Assembly: GCA_014730055.1 (NCBI GenBank)
Contig: WJIV01000273.1
Span: 1 to 9,260, forward strand
Length of the DNA: 9,260 bases
Direction of reading: 5' to 3'
From: Candidatus Bathyarchaeota archaeon
Lineage (GTDB): Archaea; Thermoproteota; Bathyarchaeia; TCS64
The position numbers and the translations under genes are program-made. This document shows, piece by piece, positions 1 through 6,593 of the stretch (position 1 is its first letter; every line of letters starts with the position of its first letter). The notes under the pieces are model-generated. The model was given only the letters and a program-made list of their open reading frames with translations, searched no databases and had not been told where the DNA came from.

Positions 1-449
1 GGATTGATGTTGAGCAACTCTACGAGTCGGAGGGCGTTAAGCTTGTTGAGGAGTATGGGGGCCTTTACGAAGGACTTGAAGCAGCCTCAAAAAGAGGAGT
101 TCAAGCTTTAACCGATGCAGGTGTTGAAGAGCAGCTTGCAGAATTCTTGGCAGAGCTAGCAAAAGACAAGATAGTCATAAAAGGTGTTACAGTCTCTGGG
201 GTTTTTGAAGCAAGCTCTCTAACGAGTAGTGGTGTTGAGGATATTAAGCACGCTTTCGTATCTGCTGAGGATGTAGCGGAGGAGAATGATGCAACAATTT
301 CTATAACAAGTCTTGGTTCACCAAAATACCGTATTGAGCTTGAAGCTGAGGATTACAAGAAAGCCGAAATCGCTTTGGATAAAGTAGTCGAATATACCAA
401 ACAAGTCTGGGAAGAACTAGATGGAAATATTTCATTCCAACGTGAATAA
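1..449 (+). CDS. eif2a: Translation initiation factor aIF2 subunit alpha, C-terminal part (5' end outside window)
   Basis: The frame is open from base 3 and gives 148 residues before a TAA stop. Archaeal aIF2-alpha is usually about 265-275 residues, so roughly the last 55% is present. The first 45 or so residues are the end of the helical middle domain. The rest is the alpha/beta domain 3, which binds the gamma subunit; it runs from KIVIKGVTVSG to the C-terminus and contains the characteristic GSPKYRIELEAEDYKKAE stretch. The family functions in the aIF2 heterotrimer, which brings initiator Met-tRNA to the ribosome. A TTG at 147 could be mistaken for a start, but homologous sequence continues upstream to the window edge, so the gene is cut by the window and not truly short. 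nop10 starts three bases after the stop, so the two are very likely cotranscribed. Confidence 0.93.
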   Translation, partial: IDVEQLYESEGVKLVEEYGGLYEGLEAASKRGVQALTDAGVEEQLAEFLAELAKDKIVIKGVTVSGVFEASSLTSSGVEDIKHAFVSAEDVAEENDATISITSLGSPKYRIELEAEDYKKAEIALDKVVEYTKQVWEELDGNISFQRE

Positions 450-452
450 TCG

Positions 453-629
453 ATGGTTTGGCTTCTAAAACGCTGTAAGGAGTGCGGAGAGTACACGTTA
501 AAGGATGAATGCCCGAAATGTGGTGGAAAGGCCGTCACCCCTCATCCAGCAAAGTTCTCACTTGATGACAAGTATCGAAGATATAAGATACTTATGAAGC
601 GAATAGCTGAAGAAGAGCAAAAAGAATAG
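453..629 (+). CDS. nop10: H/ACA ribonucleoprotein protein Nop10 (rRNA pseudouridylation)
   Basis: This is a 58-residue protein, the normal size for archaeal Nop10. It begins MVWLLKRCKECGEYTLKDEC and has a zinc ribbon with cysteines at residues 8, 11, 20 and 23. A conserved PHPAKFSLDDKYRRYK segment follows, then a charged helical tail ending EEEQKE. Nop10 is known to bind the Cbf5 pseudouridine synthase in the H/ACA box RNP, stabilising its active site for guided pseudouridylation of rRNA. The ATG lies three bases after the aIF2-alpha stop, an arrangement common in archaea, so it is probably translated from the same transcript. Only a weak GTGA-like ribosome site is visible inside the end of the upstream gene. 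The start is secure because the conserved N-terminus begins at this Met. Confidence 0.95.
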   Translation: MVWLLKRCKECGEYTLKDECPKCGGKAVTPHPAKFSLDDKYRRYKILMKRIAEEEQKE

Positions 630-657
630 ATTTTATCTTTCAGATACATTTCAATTA

Positions 658-672
658 GAAAGGCTTTTTATC
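658..672 (+). promoter_or_regulatory. Probable archaeal promoter (BRE/TATA) for the 122-residue protein gene
   Basis: A purine-rich AAAGG followed by CTTTTTATC lies about 30 bases before the ATG at 702. At the usual TATA-to-start spacing of about 25 bases, transcription would begin within a few bases of the ATG, giving a leaderless or nearly leaderless mRNA. No Shine-Dalgarno sequence is seen directly before the ATG, which fits. The assignment rests on sequence and spacing only. Confidence 0.45.
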
Positions 673-701
673 ATCTCGTGTAACCATTTTGTGCGATAGC
701 A

Positions 702-1070
702 ATGCCTAAGACTTATGTACGAATATACGGTCCACCCCTACTCAAGGCAATTAGAGCCCTTGAGGCTGTGGCTGTCGATATGTCAAAGGTTACCGGAGTA
801 AAATTCAGCCACCGCTGTGTTCCGTATCCAACCAGGATGCAGACGGATGACAGGAGCTGGGATAATTACCTCATAAAGCTAAAGGAGACCTATGAAGACT
901 GCTATGAGCCACAGCAACTTATTAGTGAAGGTAGCATGACTCTCGGAGAGTTTGACTTCGTCTTCGAGTGGGCGGATAGACCAAGTATGGGTAAGGTTCA
1001 GGACCTTATTGACAAGGTTGATGATGCACTTACTCCATTAGGTGTTCGATACACACTAACTACTAAATAA
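702..1070 (+). CDS. Conserved-looking protein of unknown function, 122 residues, predicted alpha/beta
   Basis: I do not recognise this family. The protein starts MPKTYVRIYGPPLLKAIRAL and reads as a compact alpha/beta domain. There is a strand at residues 4-9, a YGPP turn, a helix at 12-27, a middle part with H37, C39 and W53, a second cysteine at C67, a strand at 84-90 (FDFVFEWA), a helix at 95-112 and a last strand at 115-121. This order resembles a ferredoxin-like fold, an inference from hydrophobic pattern only. No signal peptide or membrane span is present. Ribosomal protein S10 was considered because of a similar beginning and a short YPT motif, but the S10 consensus is otherwise absent. 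It appears to be a single gene: it has its own TATA-like box, follows nop10 after a 72-base gap, and ends in a strong oligo-T region. Its look and neighbours suggest a chromosomal housekeeping role. Confidence 0.85.
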   Translation: MPKTYVRIYGPPLLKAIRALEAVAVDMSKVTGVKFSHRCVPYPTRMQTDDRSWDNYLIKLKETYEDCYEPQQLISEGSMTLGEFDFVFEWADRPSMGKVQDLIDKVDDALTPLGVRYTLTTK

Positions 1071-1071
1071 C

Positions 1072-1114
1072 AAATTTTTTTCTATTATATCTATTATTAA
1101 AAAAAATAAAAAAA
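1072..1114. terminator. Bidirectional oligo-T/oligo-A terminator between convergent genes
   Basis: On the plus strand a run of seven T (1075-1081) starts five bases after the stop of the 122-residue protein gene. Read on the minus strand, T7-A-T8 (from 1114 to 1099) follows directly after the stop of the small membrane protein gene. Archaeal RNA polymerase terminates at such T tracts without needing a hairpin, so this short A/T-only gap likely ends both transcripts. Confidence 0.65.
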
Positions 1115-1116
1115 GA

Positions 1117-1260
1117 TTATTCTTCTGTTTCTAATTGGTCAGCGTATTCTTGTGCTTCGCGAAGAGCTTTTCTTTCCTGGATTTCCTCGTAGACGATAAA
1201 TGCAGGCATAATTACCCAGAGGGCGATCATTGTCCAGAATAGGATAGTGTCCCATTGCAT
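1117..1260 (-). CDS. Small single-span membrane protein, 47 residues, coupled to livM
   Basis: I do not recognise this protein from a named family. It begins [20 protein letters not shown]. One hydrophobic span covers about residues 5-22, followed by a very charged helical tail ([24 protein letters not shown]). By the positive-inside rule the tail orientation is unclear, as it is mixed and mostly acidic. The chosen ATG lies one base after the livM stop and is preceded by a strong GGAGGAG ribosome site at ten bases, located inside the end of livM. An in-frame start at 1299 would add 13 residues overlapping livM but has no such site. The tight coupling to livHM suggests an accessory subunit or assembly factor of the amino acid importer. 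Position, ribosome site and sensible composition all support a real gene; its role is inference. Confidence 0.8.
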   Translation of the reverse strand: MQWDTILFWTMIALWVIMPAFIVYEEIQERKALREAQEYADQLETEE

Positions 1261-1261
1261 G

Positions 1262-2470
1262 CTACTCGTTCTCCTCCTTTTTTCCGCCACTAAATACATT
1301 GAAGATGCCTTTAATGCCTTCAGTACTTCCTCTTTTCTTTGTGGCTGATCTCCAGTCTACTTCAACTCTTTCTTGTATTAGTTTGCCATAGTTTAAACCT
1401 GGTACGTAGAGAAGCTTTTCAGGAATTAGTCCATTCGGTCGGAATATAATTACCACGATGAGTAGTAAACCTAGTAGTATTTGTTCGAAGTAGGCTATGG
1501 GGAAGAATAGTACAGATTGTAAGAACCATTTATTTACTATGATGACGCGACGCAGTGCTATTACTAAAGCACATCCTAGGAAAGTTCCAGCATTGTTACC
1601 TGGGCCACCTAAAATCAGCATTAACCAAGGCCAGTATGTCCAAAGTGCACGTTGATAATTAGCTTCAACCATATAGCTGTAGTAAAAAGCTGTAAGAGCT
1701 CCACTAAGCGCTGTTATTCCTGAAGCAAACATTAGTATATTCCTACGAATACCAACGACATTTTTACCCACGCTTCCTACCGTGACCTCGTTTTCTCTTA
1801 TGGCTCTCATTAGCCTTCCATAGGGACTATTAAGCATTGTTCTGAATATGAAGAAGCTTATGAGTCCTATTAATAGTGTAATTACCGCCATCAATACTGT
1901 TCGATCTCCAGGGTACCACTTGAATATATCAGGAATGAACATACCTAGTGTACCTCCACTGAGGAATGTTACGTTTCTACCGAATATCTGAGCTGCGTCA
2001 GCCATGGTAATTAGTACGATCATTAGGTATGTTGCTCTAAGTCTTATAGCTGGTAGAGCAATAACCCAACCAATAATCGCTCCTAGTAGCAATGAGACTG
2101 CGAGTGTAAATAGAAGTAAAGAAATCCCAAAGATAGGTTTACCAGATAAATATGTATTTACGGTAGCTACATTTGTAGGATTATTGTAAACCCAGCCTTG
2201 ATCATTTCTCCATGCAAGAAGTTCTATGCCTGCACTTTCGACTAATATGAAAATTAGCCGAGTACTAATTGCGCTGACGGTAAATCCTCCCATTATGACC
2301 TGTACAGCACACCCCATGTTGGGTATTCCGGCGTTTCCATATTGGAAATTTAATGCCATTGCTACGATTACAAAAAGTCCGAAGTACATAGCTATGTCTA
2401 CTATTAGCCTTGCTGAACCTTCTACGGCTACACCGCTAGTCAGTATTCCTAAAGCAATATTTTGTATCAT
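1262..2470 (-). CDS. livM: LivM-type permease of a branched-chain amino acid (HAAT) ABC transporter
   Basis: This 402-residue polytopic membrane protein has about eight to ten hydrophobic segments. It shows the LivM pattern: an early span followed by [13 protein letters not shown] (matching the family's N-x-x-x-G-x-x-G loop), [24 protein letters not shown], and [23 protein letters not shown], which is the cytoplasmic coupling region for the ATPase. Near the end come [18 protein letters not shown] and [10 protein letters not shown], both typical of LivM. With LivH it would form the transmembrane channel. About 40 hydrophilic residues follow the last span ([19 protein letters not shown] and beyond), making it slightly longer than many homologues. 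The ATG directly follows the livH stop and has a strong ribosome site. It is the second gene of the minus-strand unit livH-livM-small protein. Substrate cannot be told from sequence. Confidence 0.92.
   Translation of the reverse strand: MIQNIALGILTSGVAVEGSARLIVDIAMYFGLFVIVAMALNFQYGNAGIPNMGCAVQVIMGGFTVSAISTRLIFILVESAGIELLAWRNDQGWVYNNPTNVATVNTYLSGKPIFGISLLLFTLAVSLLLGAIIGWVIALPAIRLRATYLMIVLITMADAAQIFGRNVTFLSGGTLGMFIPDIFKWYPGDRTVLMAVITLLIGLISFFIFRTMLNSPYGRLMRAIRENEVTVGSVGKNVVGIRRNILMFASGITALSGALTAFYYSYMVEANYQRALWTYWPWLMLILGGPGNNAGTFLGCALVIALRRVIIVNKWFLQSVLFFPIAYFEQILLGLLLIVVIIFRPNGLIPEKLLYVPGLNYGKLIQERVEVDWRSATKKRGSTEGIKGIFNVFSGGKKEENE
1271..1277 (-). promoter_or_regulatory. Ribosome binding site deciding the start of the 47-residue membrane protein
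   Basis: On the minus strand GGAGGAG lies ten bases before the ATG at 1260 and inside the last codons of livM. It supports the ATG at 1260 over the in-frame start at 1299. Confidence 0.65.
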
Positions 2471-3445
2471 TTAAACTCCCTCCCTCATTAGGCCCAAAGA
2501 TTTTAGAATATTTTCGCCTGTATCGCTGGCTTTGATTCTTTCCCAAACTCCTTGTAGACCACGAGGTTCGATTAAAAGGACTGCCACTAGGAAAATCATA
2601 GGAACTAATGGTCTATATTCTCCTACCCAGGCTCCTAGTAGTTCTTGTCCCCATGTTGTTAGCATAATTTCAGAGATCCCAACGACTGCTCCTCCGATTA
2701 CTGCACCATATACGCTTTCAAATCCGCCCAACAGACTACCGGCCATTATACTTGTAATTATAAAGGCGCCGGTCGTTGGGGTGCTCATAAACCAAAGAGG
2801 AATCATTGATCCAGCTAGACAAGCCATACCTCCAGTCAGGAACCAGCTGAATATCTGGATCTGGTCAGTGTTTATTCCGAGAACTGAAGCGAGACTTGGA
2901 TCTTCTGCCGTAGCTCTCATAGCAATTCCTACTTTTGTTCTAGTTAGCATATAGTGTAGTAAAACTACACAACCGATTGTTAGCACCATTGAGACAACGA
3001 AGATTCCTGGGAAACCTGCTACCCTAAAATCAGCGTCTTTCAACAGAAACAGAAGAGCATAAGTGCTGTACTTCTCCCTTAACCAGAAAGCGTAGATCTG
3101 TATGCCAGCTGTCAGGAAAATTTGTATTGCCAGTGTCGATATAGTTAAAACGATAGCCCCACCTCCTAGCCTTTGAAGAACTCCTATAACGAGGACGTAT
3201 ATCAACACGCTCATTATTCCTCCTAAGACAAAGGAGATTGGAAAACCTATGTAAGGAGATATTCCCAATATCTTCGAGAAAGTATAGCTGACGTATATCC
3301 CAACACCTGCATACGTACCATGTGCAAAGTTAGGAACTTTTGCTGTTAAGTATGTTAAAGTAAATCCTATGCTTAGTAATGTAAGTTCGCTCGCGTAGAC
3401 AAGCGCTGCCATCCAAATTGCAGGGATTAACATGTTTAAACCCAT
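2471..3445 (-). CDS. livH: LivH-type permease of a branched-chain amino acid (HAAT) ABC transporter
   Basis: This 324-residue membrane protein is of typical LivH length (about 290-330), with eight or so hydrophobic spans. The N-terminal SIGFTLTYLTAKVPNFAHGTYAGVG carries the NFAHG motif that is diagnostic of LivH. TRTKVGIAMRATAEDPSLASVLGIN is the coupling helix region that docks on the ATPase, and MAGSLLGGFESVYGAVIGG plus LIEPRGLQGVWER are also family hallmarks. It pairs with LivM to form the membrane channel. It is the first gene of the minus-strand unit and faces the binding protein gene across a gap of about 200 bases. The start is the first Met in MGLNMLIPAIW; another Met four codons on is possible, and neither has a strong ribosome site, so the exact start is less certain than the identity. 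Confidence 0.93.
   Translation of the reverse strand: MGLNMLIPAIWMAALVYASELTLLSIGFTLTYLTAKVPNFAHGTYAGVGIYVSYTFSKILGISPYIGFPISFVLGGIMSVLIYVLVIGVLQRLGGGAIVLTISTLAIQIFLTAGIQIYAFWLREKYSTYALLFLLKDADFRVAGFPGIFVVSMVLTIGCVVLLHYMLTRTKVGIAMRATAEDPSLASVLGINTDQIQIFSWFLTGGMACLAGSMIPLWFMSTPTTGAFIITSIMAGSLLGGFESVYGAVIGGAVVGISEIMLTTWGQELLGAWVGEYRPLVPMIFLVAVLLIEPRGLQGVWERIKASDTGENILKSLGLMREGV
2475..2486 (-). promoter_or_regulatory. Strong ribosome binding site for livM within the end of livH
   Basis: On the minus strand GAGGGAGGGAGT lies within the last codons of livH, five to sixteen bases before the livM ATG at 2470. It fixes the livM start and indicates translational coupling of the two permease genes. 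Confidence 0.65.
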
Positions 3446-3461
3446 ACGCCATCCTACTAGG

Positions 3462-3474
3462 ACATTAATAATGT
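3462..3474. promoter_or_regulatory. 13-base palindrome upstream of livH (possible operator or TATA element)
   Basis: ACATTAATAATGT is a perfect 6-1-6 inverted repeat, located 17-29 bases before the livH start. It is A/T rich and lies where the TATA box of a leaderless livH transcript would be. It could therefore be a regulator site, the TATA box itself (TTATTAAT on the minus strand), or chance in A/T-rich DNA. Confidence 0.35.
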
Positions 3475-3565
3475 TTTTGACTAGAGTATCAAAATTGTAC
3501 TAAACCTGGTTGAAAAATGTAAAAAATAAATTAATATTTTTATTACAAAATAATAGAAACGTTAG

Positions 3566-3575
3566 TTTTTATATG
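3566..3575. promoter_or_regulatory. Second TATA-like box in the divergent control region
   Basis: TTTTTATATG on the plus strand, read as CATATAAAAA on the minus strand, is a good TATA match in both directions. On the plus strand it would give livK a leader of roughly 50 bases. On the minus strand it would give livH a leader of about 100 bases. No other feature explains it; use in either direction is unproven. Confidence 0.3.
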
Positions 3576-3597
3576 TGAGCTTTTAAATGGTAAAAAT

Positions 3598-3607
3598 CTT
3601 ATATATG
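3598..3607 (+). promoter_or_regulatory. Probable TATA box for livK
   Basis: CTTATATATG is preceded by the A-rich stretch GGTAAAAAT, a possible BRE. At normal spacing the transcript would start near 3625-3632, leaving a short leader of about 20-30 bases that contains the AGGTGA ribosome site. This is the clearest promoter in the gap. Confidence 0.55.
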
Positions 3608-3642
3608 CTAAAGAGATAAAGTAACTTCTGCGACAAACATTA

Positions 3643-3648
3643 AGGTGA
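3643..3648 (+). promoter_or_regulatory. Ribosome binding site deciding the livK start
   Basis: AGGTGA matches the 3' end of archaeal 16S rRNA and lies five bases before the ATG at 3654. The GTG at 3645 falls inside this site, so it is a poor start. This is why the ATG at 3654 is preferred. Confidence 0.6.
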
Positions 3649-3653
3649 AAAAA

Positions 3654-4970
3654 ATGGAAATGAAAGGAAACACTCTAGCAATAGTTCTATTAGTTGTAGG
3701 TTTGATTGTCGGTGGAGGCGTTGGCTACTTTGCCGCTCCAAGACAGCCAGCTGGCGACGGAGACGGTGATGGCGGAACCCCAACCCCAGTTGAGGTAATT
3801 CCCTTAGATGGTAAAACAGTTCAACTAGGATATATTAGCTCAACCACTGTCGGTTTAGAAACTGCACAACCACATATAGAAGATATGATGACACCAGACT
3901 TCAATACATACGCTGATAAATTAGGATACGATGTAGACTTTGAGTTCTTAATTGATGATGCTCAATCACAGGGAGCTATACATCTAGAAAAGGTTCAGGG
4001 ATTCAAAGCTATAGACGTTAACATATTCATTGGTGGAGGTTGGTCTAGCCAGGCTTCAGCTGCTCTGAGTTATTGCAACGATAACGATATGCTGATGTGG
4101 AGCGCTTCATCCACCAGCCCAACACTAGCAATTCCTGATGATAATCTACTTAGAATGTGTCCAACAGACCTAGTTCAGGCACCAGCTATCGCAAAGATGA
4201 TGGAAAGCCATGGAATAGAGGCCTATGTATGTATCCAGAGAGGTGACTCATGGGCAGATGGTATCTATAACATACTTTCAGAAGAATGGGCAAATAATGG
4301 AGGCGTAGAACTAGAAAGAATCAGGTACGCAGCCGAGGTCCAAGAATTCTCAAGCTATCTACAGCAAGCAGAGAACGTACTCTCAGCTGCTGTTGACGAA
4401 TACGGTATTGAACATATAGCAATTGACGTAATTGGCTTCCAGGAAGTAGCTACGATGCTACAGCAAGCTCAGGACTATCCTACGGTCTACGAAGTTGTTT
4501 GGTTCGGCAGTGACGGAACAGCATTAACCTCACAGATACGAGACGACGCCCCAGACCAAGCATCACATGTGAACCTATATAGCACACTGGCTGCTCCAGC
4601 TGAGTCACAGAAATATACCGACCTATACGATAGATACTGGTCTCTAGTAGGAATGCCATATGGATACTATACAGCGTGTACATACGATATTGGATGGATA
4701 CTAGCTGAGACCATACTAGAGTCACAAAGTACAGATGCCCTAACAGTACTAGATCTACAAGATACAACTGCATTCAACAGCTTCGGAGCAAGTGGCTGGA
4801 ACAGACTCAACGAAGATGGCGATAGATACGCTGCAAACTACCAGATCTGGGCATACAGACTTAAGCCTGATGGTACTGGTGAGGACTATATTGCTGGACT
4901 ATACGACTTTGTAACCGGAGAAGTTACATGGTATACTGAGGAAATCGGTTATACCCCACCAACAAGATAA
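3654..4970 (+). CDS. livK: Membrane-anchored substrate-binding protein of the Liv ABC importer
   Basis: With the ATG at 3654 the protein has 438 residues (441 if GTG 3645 is used). Residues 8-28 form one hydrophobic span without a lipobox cysteine, so it is probably an uncleaved anchor or an unusual signal. A Gly/Asp/Thr/Pro linker (34-45, GDGDGDGGTPTP) follows, then a periplasmic-binding-protein type I domain from about 54. GGWSSQAS (128-135) and SASSTSPTL (150-158) correspond to the ligand-contacting loops of Leu/Ile/Val-binding proteins. QRGDSWADG and WFGSDGTALTSQ are further typical elements. The protein would capture a ligand outside the cell and pass it to LivHM. Ligand identity is unknown: the family also binds amides, urea and aromatic acids. 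The gene has a good TATA box, and T tracts follow its stop, so it may be expressed more than livGF. Confidence 0.92.
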   Translation: MEMKGNTLAIVLLVVGLIVGGGVGYFAAPRQPAGDGDGDGGTPTPVEVIPLDGKTVQLGYISSTTVGLETAQPHIEDMMTPDFNTYADKLGYDVDFEFLIDDAQSQGAIHLEKVQGFKAIDVNIFIGGGWSSQASAALSYCNDNDMLMWSASSTSPTLAIPDDNLLRMCPTDLVQAPAIAKMMESHGIEAYVCIQRGDSWADGIYNILSEEWANNGGVELERIRYAAEVQEFSSYLQQAENVLSAAVDEYGIEHIAIDVIGFQEVATMLQQAQDYPTVYEVVWFGSDGTALTSQIRDDAPDQASHVNLYSTLAAPAESQKYTDLYDRYWSLVGMPYGYYTACTYDIGWILAETILESQSTDALTVLDLQDTTAFNSFGASGWNRLNEDGDRYAANYQIWAYRLKPDGTGEDYIAGLYDFVTGEVTWYTEEIGYTPPTR

Positions 4971-4971
4971 A

Positions 4972-4990
4972 CCCCCCTTTTTATTATTTT
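4972..4990 (+). terminator. C/T-rich oligo-T tract after livK, possible partial terminator
   Basis: C6T5 directly after the livK stop is followed by a second tract of four T in an A/T-rich stretch. It may end part of the transcripts, so that the abundant binding protein mRNA is made in excess over livGF. No strong hairpin is seen. Confidence 0.45.
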
Positions 4991-5027
4991 AAATTTAATT
5001 GAAGAAAACCTCAACAAATTTGGGCAA

Positions 5028-5039
5028 ATTATTTTAAGT
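5028..5039 (+). promoter_or_regulatory. Possible TATA element for livGF
   Basis: The A/T-rich sequence around ATTATTTTAAGT lies about 40 bases before the livG ATG and would place the start of transcription near 5055-5062. A second weak candidate, CTATATGG, lies about 20 bases before the ATG, closer than normal. livGF might instead depend on read-through from livK. Confidence 0.3.
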
Positions 5040-5074
5040 AGAGCCTGTACGCTATATGGGTAGTTGATGCCGAC

Positions 5075-5833
5075 ATGTCGGAAGTACTCGTAATAGATGA
5101 TGTATACAAATATTTCGGCAAGTTCGCTGCAAACGACGGTATCAGTTTCAGCCTTAAAGAAGGCGGCATCTACCTTTTGGTAGGTCCCAACGGTTGTGGA
5201 AAATCCACACTGGTAAACTGTGTATCAGGCATTTATGTACCAGAAAGAGGTCACATTTACTATCGTGACGCGGAGATCACCGACGAGGATATGTACAAGA
5301 TTTCAAGGAGGGGGCTTGTACGTACCTTCCAGATTGCGTCACCTTTCCTATCGCTAACTACTCTGGAGAACATGCTAGTCGCTTTGCCCGATAATGCCGG
5401 AGAGAATATAGCTCTCTCACTCTTCAAACCCACATGGATAGACAGCGAGGTAAGTGCCGTCAGGCGTGCCGCAGAACTCCTAAGGGTACTTGGTCTGAGA
5501 CACGTATGGAACAAACCAGCAAATACCTTAAGCGGAGGAGAACTGAAGCTACTCGAGATCGGAAGAGCACTGATGTCAGGAGCAGAAACAATTCTACTGG
5601 ACGAGCCAGTAGGCTCCATTGACCCAAAGCTCTGCCACCAGATCTTTAACCACGTCCTGAGACTCAGAGATGAGCTTGGAATAACGTTCCTAGTCATAGA
5701 GCATAGACTGGAAGTAGCAGCACAATACGCTGATCATGTATTTGCTATGGATAGAGGTAAAATGGTGACAGAAGGTACCGCAGAGGAAGTCTTCGAAGAC
5801 GAGCGAGTAATAAAAGCATACCTAGGTGAGTAG
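5075..5833 (+). CDS. livG: LivG-type ATP-binding subunit of the HAAT ABC importer
   Basis: This is a 252-residue ABC ATPase of normal LivG length. In order it has Walker A GPNGCGKST (37-45), the Q-loop glutamine Q86 in RTFQ, the LSGGE signature (152-156), Walker B ILLDEP with catalytic E177, and the H-loop histidine H210 in LVIEHR. RTFQIASPF and the final GTAEEVFEDERVIKAYLGE tail are typical of LivG. It would hydrolyse ATP with LivF at the cytoplasmic face of LivHM. After Walker B the sequence is VGSIDPKL, where many LivG proteins have AAGLNP, a modest difference in the D-loop region. The gene lies 104 bases after livK and two bases before livF. The start Met is supported by the usual N-terminus just before the first strand. 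Confidence 0.93.
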   Translation: MSEVLVIDDVYKYFGKFAANDGISFSLKEGGIYLLVGPNGCGKSTLVNCVSGIYVPERGHIYYRDAEITDEDMYKISRRGLVRTFQIASPFLSLTTLENMLVALPDNAGENIALSLFKPTWIDSEVSAVRRAAELLRVLGLRHVWNKPANTLSGGELKLLEIGRALMSGAETILLDEPVGSIDPKLCHQIFNHVLRLRDELGITFLVIEHRLEVAAQYADHVFAMDRGKMVTEGTAEEVFEDERVIKAYLGE

Positions 5834-5835
5834 AA

Positions 5836-6591
5836 GTGAGCGGAGAATACATACTTGAAACAAAGAACCTGAACGTAGGTTACGGTCCAATCCACGTAAT
5901 ATATGACCTGAACTTTAAGGTTAAACCAGGAGAGGTCACAATCGTTGTCGGTCCCAACGGCGTAGGAAAAACAACCCTACTAAAAGCAATAATGGGCTTA
6001 GCCACAGTTTACAGTGGAGAGGTTCATTTCGAGGGAGAGAACATAACAAGACTACCACCCTACGAACGTACCAAGAGAGGCCTAGGATACATGCCTCAGG
6101 TAGGAAACATCTTCAGCAACCTATCAGTTGAGGACAACTTGAAGATGGCGGCCTACACAATGGACAACCAATCGGTAATCCAGGATAAACTGGAGTTTGT
6201 TTTGACTCTTTTCCCAAGGCTTAAGGACTATATGCCAAGACATGCTGGAACATTGAGTGGTGGAGAGCGTCAGATGCTCGCAGAGAGCATGGTGTTAATG
6301 CGTGACCCAAAGGTCATGATGGTCGACGAGCCAACAGCGGGCCTAATGCCAAAGCTGGTGAACGACGTCATGAGGCAGCTTGAGGAGATGGCTGAAGAGA
6401 CAGGTCTACCGATTATCCTCGTTGAGCAGCGTGCCAGAAGAGCACTGGCTGTAGGAGACTATAGCTACATGATGCGCGGTGGGCAGTTCACATATGAGGG
6501 ACCAGCTGAAGATTTGTTGAATCATCCGTTACTGAATGAGATGTACCTTGGCGCCGTAGAGGTCAAAGAACTAAGGACCGTCCAAGAGTAA
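5836..6591 (+). CDS. livF: LivF-type ATP-binding subunit of the HAAT ABC importer
   Basis: This is a 251-residue ABC ATPase that starts with GTG two bases after the livG stop. A GGTGAG ribosome site overlaps the end of livG, so the two are translationally coupled. Motifs in order are Walker A GPNGVGKTT (39-47), the Q-loop Q88 in YMPQ, the LSGGE signature (140-144), Walker B VMMVDEP with E165, and LVEQR. In LVEQR the usual H-loop histidine is replaced by Q198, which is normal for LivF. GYGPIHVI near the start and GPAEDLLNHPLLNEMYLG at the end are family features. With LivG it forms the ATPase pair that powers import. T tracts follow the gene, so this is probably the end of the transcript. Confidence 0.94.
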   Translation: MSGEYILETKNLNVGYGPIHVIYDLNFKVKPGEVTIVVGPNGVGKTTLLKAIMGLATVYSGEVHFEGENITRLPPYERTKRGLGYMPQVGNIFSNLSVEDNLKMAAYTMDNQSVIQDKLEFVLTLFPRLKDYMPRHAGTLSGGERQMLAESMVLMRDPKVMMVDEPTAGLMPKLVNDVMRQLEEMAEETGLPIILVEQRARRALAVGDYSYMMRGGQFTYEGPAEDLLNHPLLNEMYLGAVEVKELRTVQE

Positions 6592-6593
6592 CC

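Noticed and set aside
353..538. Minus-strand frame over the aIF2-alpha/nop10 junction
   Set aside because: Both plus-strand genes are certain by homology; the antisense product has no support.
702..1070. Ribosomal protein S10 as identity of the 122-residue protein
   Set aside because: Only the short start and a YPT motif are reminiscent. The S10 consensus is missing and the protein is longer than typical archaeal S10.
2532..2954. 140-residue plus-strand frame over livH
   Set aside because: It is opposite a secure permease gene. The Pro/Ile-rich product is the reverse complement of membrane-span codons.
1387..3440. GTTTAAAC octamer near the livM end and again at the livH start
   Set aside because: Two copies of an A/T-rich palindrome within coding sequence, with no symmetry of position or extended similarity.
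4361..4475. Repeated CTACAGCAAGC (twice) in livK as a repeat element
   Set aside because: Both copies encode LQQA in frame in two helices of the binding protein; codon-level coincidence explains it.
4480..4773. 97-residue open frame antisense to livK
   Set aside because: It lies fully inside the clear binding-protein gene, its composition is not protein-like for any family I know, and it has no promoter or ribosome site of its own.
5260..5697. 145-residue open frame antisense to livG
   Set aside because: This is a shadow of the conserved ATPase frame; the Ser-rich translation reflects the complement of the real codons.
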